Source of the DNA: Bacteroidota bacterium
GTDB taxonomy: Bacteria > Bacteroidota > Ignavibacteria > Ignavibacteriales > Ignavibacteriaceae
NCBI GenBank assembly: GCA_021778375.1
Contig: JAJYCM010000086.1
Location: forward strand, 1 to 9,733
Length of the DNA stretch: 9,733 nt
Direction: 5' to 3'
The notes under the pieces are model-generated. The model worked only from the letters and a program-made list of their open reading frames with translations, had not been told where the DNA came from and did no database searches. Of this stretch, positions 6,707-9,733 are shown in pieces. The translations under genes were made by a program, and so were the position numbers. Every line of letters starts with the position of its first letter. Positions within the stretch are counted from its first letter, which is position 1.

Positions 6707-6733
6707 TAGACGAAGCCTTTAAGTTTTTGTTCC
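6707..6733 (-). promoter_or_regulatory. ECF-type autoregulatory promoter candidate (GGAAC-N16-CGTC)
   Basis: On the minus strand GGAAC (6733-6729) is followed after exactly 16 bases by CGTCTA (6712-6707). This matches the general -35 AAC / -10 CGTC architecture of ECF-dependent promoters, with ideal spacing. The element ends only 5 bases before the sigma factor ATG at 6701, so transcription would begin at or next to the start codon. The sigma factor probably drives its own operon. Confidence 0.6.
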
Positions 6734-6822
6734 AAAATTTACATTGTGTTTATGGATTTAATGAGATTTTTACATCAATGAATTTATTAAAGGATAAGAG
6801 ACAATTTAATAAGATAAATGAA

Positions 6823-6844
6823 ATAAAAAATTACAATTTTTTAT
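6823..6844. repeat. Perfect 10-bp A/T inverted repeat
   Basis: ATAAAAAATT (6823-6832) and AATTTTTTAT (6835-6844) are exact inverted copies around a 2-base centre, in the divergent intergenic region between the sigma gene and lepA. As RNA it would form a weak A-U hairpin, and as DNA a rigid A-tract dyad. Without G-C pairs it is a poor intrinsic terminator. It lies 23 bases from the octamer array and could belong to the same element. Confidence 0.5.
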
Positions 6845-6867
6845 CATCAATAATAATTTTTGATTTA

Positions 6868-6915
6868 CCATTACTCCATAACTCCAATATTCCATTATTC
6901 CATTCCTCCATCACT
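6868..6915. repeat. Six tandem degenerate octamers (CCATNANT-like)
   Basis: Six back-to-back 8-base units begin at 6868, 6876, 6884, 6892, 6900 and 6908. Each starts with CCA and ends with T, and five of the six start with CCAT; the consensus is about CCATNANT (minus strand ANTNATGG). A weaker continuation (CTCCACTT) follows at about 6921-6928. The array lies 69 bases upstream of lepA. Read on the minus strand it encodes a spurious WNNG/WSNG-type peptide. It is not a CRISPR, as there are no spacers. Its function is unknown: a tandem protein-binding site, a replication-slippage product, or part of a dispersed repeat family are all possible. Confidence 0.7.
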
Positions 6916-6955
6916 TTATACTCCACTTTACCTTTCAAAATTCTTATGCGCTCCG

Positions 6956-6961
6956 TATATT
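6956..6961 (+). promoter_or_regulatory. Weak -10 candidate for lepA-lepB
   Basis: TATATT lies 22 bases before the lepA ATG; with the next bases it reads TATATTTA, one mismatch from TAnnTTTG. A poor -35 candidate (TTCAAA, 6934-6939) is 16 bases upstream. A purine-rich AGAGAG (6976-6981) precedes the ATG as a weak ribosome-binding site. The call depends mainly on position. Confidence 0.25.
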
Positions 6962-6983
6962 TAAGTTTCATTAAAAGAGAGTT

Positions 6984-8777
6984 ATGAACAATATTAGAAA
7001 TTTCTGTATTATTGCCCACATCGACCACGGTAAGTCAACCATTGCTGATTGTCTTTTGGAACAAACACATACAATTTCCGAACGAGAAGCTAAAGCACAG
7101 GTCCTTGACGACCTTGAACTTGAAAGAGAACGCGGTATAACAATAAAGTCTCATGCAATTCAAATGAGATACTTAGCTAACGACAAAGTAGAATATACTT
7201 TAAATTTAATCGATACTCCCGGTCATGTTGATTTTACCTATGAAGTATCCCGCTCACTCGCAGCTTGTGAGGGAGCAGTTTTAATTGTGGATGCTGCACA
7301 AGGTGTAGAAGCGCAAACAATAAGCAATCTCTATCTCGCCATAGAAGCGGGACTAGAAATTATTCCTGTTATTAACAAGATTGATCTCCCAAGCGCAGAA
7401 ATTGATAAAGTAAAAGGGCAAATAATCGATCTTATCGGTTGTGAATCTGATGAAATAATATTAGCAAGCGCCAAATCAAAAATAGGAATAATTGAAATTT
7501 TAGAAGCTGTCGTAAAAAAAATCCCGGCACCTAAAGGAGACCCCAAAGCTCCGCTTCAAGCTTTAATCTTCGATTCGATATTTGATATTTACCGTGGAGC
7601 AGTGGCTTATATCAGGGTTTTTAACGGCACGATTAAGACAAATGACAAACTGAAATGTTTTGTTGTTGACAAAGATATTGATGCCGAAGAGGTCGGAATA
7701 CTGGGGTTAAGAAAAATAAAAAACGAAGAGCTTTCTGCTGGAAATGTGGGATATCTGATACCGGGAATAAAAGATGTTCACGACATCAAAGTGGGAGATA
7801 CGGTTACACATGCAAAGCAAGGCGCAGCACAACCGCTTCCGGGATACAAAGAAGTTAAACCGATGGTCTATAGCGGTCTTTATCCTACCGATGCGGATGA
7901 GTTTGAAGACCTTCGCGATGCACTTGAGAAATTTAGATTAAATGATTCAGCCTTGCAGTACCAACCTGAGACTTCTGCAGCGCTTGGATTTGGATTTAGA
8001 TGCGGATTTCTTGGACTCCTTCACATGGAGATAGTTCAGGAAAGATTGCTTCGGGAATATAATCAATCAATTATCACAACACTTCCCAACGTTGAATATT
8101 ATGTTTATAAAAAAAACGGAGAGAAATTAGTAGTTGATAATCCCGCAATGATGCCCACGGTCGGAGATATTGAAAGAATTGAGGAGCCTTATGTTAAAGC
8201 TCAAATTGTTTGTCCAAGCGAATACGTAGGTAATATTATGAAGTTAGCAACAGACAAGCGCGGTACTTATAAAAATACGACTTACATAGACCCTACACGG
8301 GCAGATATCCAATATGAATTTCCACTTGCGGAAATAATCTTTGATTTCTACGATAAATTAAAATCTACTACGCGCGGATATGCTTCTTTAGATTATGAAT
8401 ATATTGACTACAGGGAATCTGATTTAGTAAAGCTTGACATTCTTCTCAATAACGAGCCGGTTGACGCTCTATCGATGATTGTTCATAAGAGTAAATCTTA
8501 TGATTGGGGAAGAAAAGTTTGTACAAAGTTGAAAGACCTTATACCGCGTCAGATGTTTGAAATTGATATTCAAGCTGCAATCGGGTCAAAAGTAATTTCA
8601 AAATCAGTCGTAAAGGCATTAAGAAAAAATGTACTTGCTAAATGTTATGGCGGTGATATTACCCGCAAACGCAAGCTTCTCGAAAAGCAAAAGGAGGGTA
8701 AAAAGCGAATGAAGCAAGTAGGTAATGTAGAAATCCCACAGGAAGCTTTCTTAGCTGTTCTCCAAATCGACGAATAA
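6984..8777 (+). CDS. lepA: Elongation factor 4 (LepA), ribosomal back-translocase GTPase
   Basis: This 597-residue translational GTPase has the normal LepA length. All G motifs are present: G1 AHIDHGKST (11-19), G2 RGIT (50-53), G3 DTPGH (77-81), G4 NKID (131-134) and G5 SAK (162-164). EF-G-like domains II, III and V follow, for example GFGFRCGFLGLLHMEIVQERL. The LepA-specific C-terminal domain ends the protein (KCYGGDITRKRKLLEKQKEGKKRMKQVGNVEIPQEAFLAVL). The protein binds stalled or mistranslocated ribosomes and is implicated in translation under stress and in initiation. The ATG at 6984 is the family start, with MNNIRNFCIIAHIDHG directly at the N-terminus. Downstream, 15 bp away, lies the signal peptidase gene, the same order as the lepAB operon of E. 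coli. Nothing is odd in the sequence. Confidence 0.99.
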   Translation: MNNIRNFCIIAHIDHGKSTIADCLLEQTHTISEREAKAQVLDDLELERERGITIKSHAIQMRYLANDKVEYTLNLIDTPGHVDFTYEVSRSLAACEGAVLIVDAAQGVEAQTISNLYLAIEAGLEIIPVINKIDLPSAEIDKVKGQIIDLIGCESDEIILASAKSKIGIIEILEAVVKKIPAPKGDPKAPLQALIFDSIFDIYRGAVAYIRVFNGTIKTNDKLKCFVVDKDIDAEEVGILGLRKIKNEELSAGNVGYLIPGIKDVHDIKVGDTVTHAKQGAAQPLPGYKEVKPMVYSGLYPTDADEFEDLRDALEKFRLNDSALQYQPETSAALGFGFRCGFLGLLHMEIVQERLLREYNQSIITTLPNVEYYVYKKNGEKLVVDNPAMMPTVGDIERIEEPYVKAQIVCPSEYVGNIMKLATDKRGTYKNTTYIDPTRADIQYEFPLAEIIFDFYDKLKSTTRGYASLDYEYIDYRESDLVKLDILLNNEPVDALSMIVHKSKSYDWGRKVCTKLKDLIPRQMFEIDIQAAIGSKVISKSVVKALRKNVLAKCYGGDITRKRKLLEKQKEGKKRMKQVGNVEIPQEAFLAVLQIDE

Positions 8778-8792
8778 TCGAAAGTGTAAGAT

Positions 8793-9710
8793 TTGGCTCA
8801 ATCTTATAATAACATCTCTCAAGCACCAGGGGTTGAAACGGATAATTCCGGAAGAAAGCCGAATTTTATAAATTTCTTTCGAGCAATATTAATAGCTTTT
8901 TTATTGGCATTAATTGTAAAATCTTTTTTTATCGAAGCAAACTCTATCCCCTCGGCATCAATGGAAAATACTTTGCTTGTAGGTGATTTCGTCATTGTAA
9001 ATAAAGCCTCCTATAAATTATCAACTCCGACTCGCATTCCATTGCTCAATATTCCTATTCCAAGTCTCAAGCTGATTTCGATAGCCCATCCAAAAAGAAA
9101 TGATGTAGTTGTATTCAGATTTCCAGGATACCAGGGCGAAATTAAACCGAAAGATTACCAAAATTTTATTAAGAGAATTATTGGATTGCCGGGAGATACA
9201 ATTCTAATAAGACAAGGTACTGTTTTTGTAAACAATGAGAGAATTCCTTTACCGCGAAATGCTATATTGAACAAATCTAAAGCTAGTTCCAACAGGCCGG
9301 ATGATAGGATTTATCCACCCGGTGAAAAGTGGAACAGTAATAACTATGGTCCGGTGATTGTTCCTAAAAAAGGAATGACGATTGATATCTCTCCGCAAAA
9401 TATTAATAAGTGGCAAACCATTATTGACAGAGAATTTGATAAACCCGCGGTTAGCGTTGAAGGAACGGTTATTACGATGAATGATAAACCAACCAGAAGT
9501 TATACGTTCAAAAAAAATTACTATTTTGTATTGGGCGATAATCGCGACGACAGCATGGACAGCCGCTACTGGGGATTTGTCCCCTCGGATTTGATTATAG
9601 GAAAAGCTTTGATGATATATTGGTCATGGAAGGGATCAGTTCCTATTTATCAGTTAAGAAAATTATTTAGCTCAATTAGAATAAATCGGATTTTCTCAAT
9701 AATCCACTAA
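8793..9710 (+). CDS. lepB: Signal peptidase I
   Basis: This 305-residue type I signal peptidase is a membrane-anchored serine protease that removes signal peptides from exported preproteins. One transmembrane helix is at about 29-46. The nucleophile is Ser56 in box B, SIPSASMENTLLVGD (51-65), and the general base is Lys127 in FIKRIIGLPGD (125-135). Box E, GDNRDDSMDSRYWGFVP (248-264), is nearly identical to the E. coli version. The start is TTG at 8793: an in-frame TAA lies at 8787-8789, and the next in-frame ATG (Met57) is within the catalytic box, so no ATG start is possible. Residues about 155-240 form a longer inter-box segment than in short Gram-positive enzymes. Unlike the E. coli enzyme, only one clear N-terminal membrane helix is seen. 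It is probably co-transcribed with lepA. The remaining 23 bases of the window hold no recognisable terminator. Confidence 0.97.
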   Translation: MAQSYNNISQAPGVETDNSGRKPNFINFFRAILIAFLLALIVKSFFIEANSIPSASMENTLLVGDFVIVNKASYKLSTPTRIPLLNIPIPSLKLISIAHPKRNDVVVFRFPGYQGEIKPKDYQNFIKRIIGLPGDTILIRQGTVFVNNERIPLPRNAILNKSKASSNRPDDRIYPPGEKWNSNNYGPVIVPKKGMTIDISPQNINKWQTIIDREFDKPAVSVEGTVITMNDKPTRSYTFKKNYYFVLGDNRDDSMDSRYWGFVPSDLIIGKALMIYWSWKGSVPIYQLRKLFSSIRINRIFSIIH

Positions 9711-9733
9711 GTATATTACAATTTGATTTTTTA

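Noticed and set aside
6868..6915. CRISPR-like array
   Set aside because: Units are 8 bp, contiguous and degenerate, with no spacers and no cas genes nearby.
6691..6987. 98-codon plus-strand open frame across the intergenic region before lepA
   Set aside because: It covers the ECF promoter, the A/T inverted repeat and the octamer array, has low-complexity composition and no recognisable motif; best explained as AT-rich non-coding DNA.
6831..7028. 65-codon minus-strand open frame containing WNNG/WSNG repeats
   Set aside because: The repetitive peptide is just the octamer array read in one frame, and the frame runs into the start of lepA on the opposite strand.

Overview
The window looks like chromosomal DNA from a low-GC member of the Bacteroidota/Chlorobiota/Ignavibacteriota lineage. 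The signs are strongly AT-rich coding DNA, mostly absent Shine-Dalgarno sequences, a TAnnTTTG-like promoter element, and a signal peptidase C-terminus of the kind I associate with this group. The lineage is inferred from gene style only; no rRNA or marker phylogeny is available here.

Minus strand, about 4324 down to the left edge: a tightly packed partner-switching operon. In transcription order it encodes a membrane-anchored GAF-SpoIIE/PP2C phosphatase (4324-2219), an RsbV/SpoIIAA-like STAS anti-sigma-factor antagonist (2252-1887), an RsbW/SpoIIAB-like HATPase kinase (1897-1451), and a second, soluble GAF-type SpoIIE phosphatase (1446 to beyond base 1, so partial). Neighbours overlap by 34 and 11 bp, and the last gap is 4 bp. 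The expected logic is that the kinase phosphorylates the STAS protein, and two phosphatases with different sensory inputs dephosphorylate it, freeing or sequestering a partner. No cognate target for the kinase is encoded inside the window.

Minus strand, 6701-4549: an ECF sigma factor followed by a translationally coupled single-pass membrane protein with an anti-sigma-like N-terminus. It has no zinc ligands and a very large extracytoplasmic region ending in four heptad repeats. A GGAAC-N16-CGTC promoter-like sequence sits directly before the sigma gene and implies autoregulation, possibly on a leaderless mRNA.

Intergenic 6702-6983: besides that promoter it holds a perfect 10-bp A/T inverted repeat and six tandem degenerate octamers (CCATNANT-like). 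Intergenic 4325-4548 holds a TATAAT / TAnnTTTG promoter candidate for the phosphatase operon and a 22-bp dyad overlapping its -35 region.

Plus strand, 6984-9710: lepA (elongation factor 4) and a type I signal peptidase gene (lepB) 15 bp downstream, the same gene order as in E. coli and many other bacteria. These two are ordinary housekeeping genes. The unusual content is in the two regulatory modules and the intergenic repeats.
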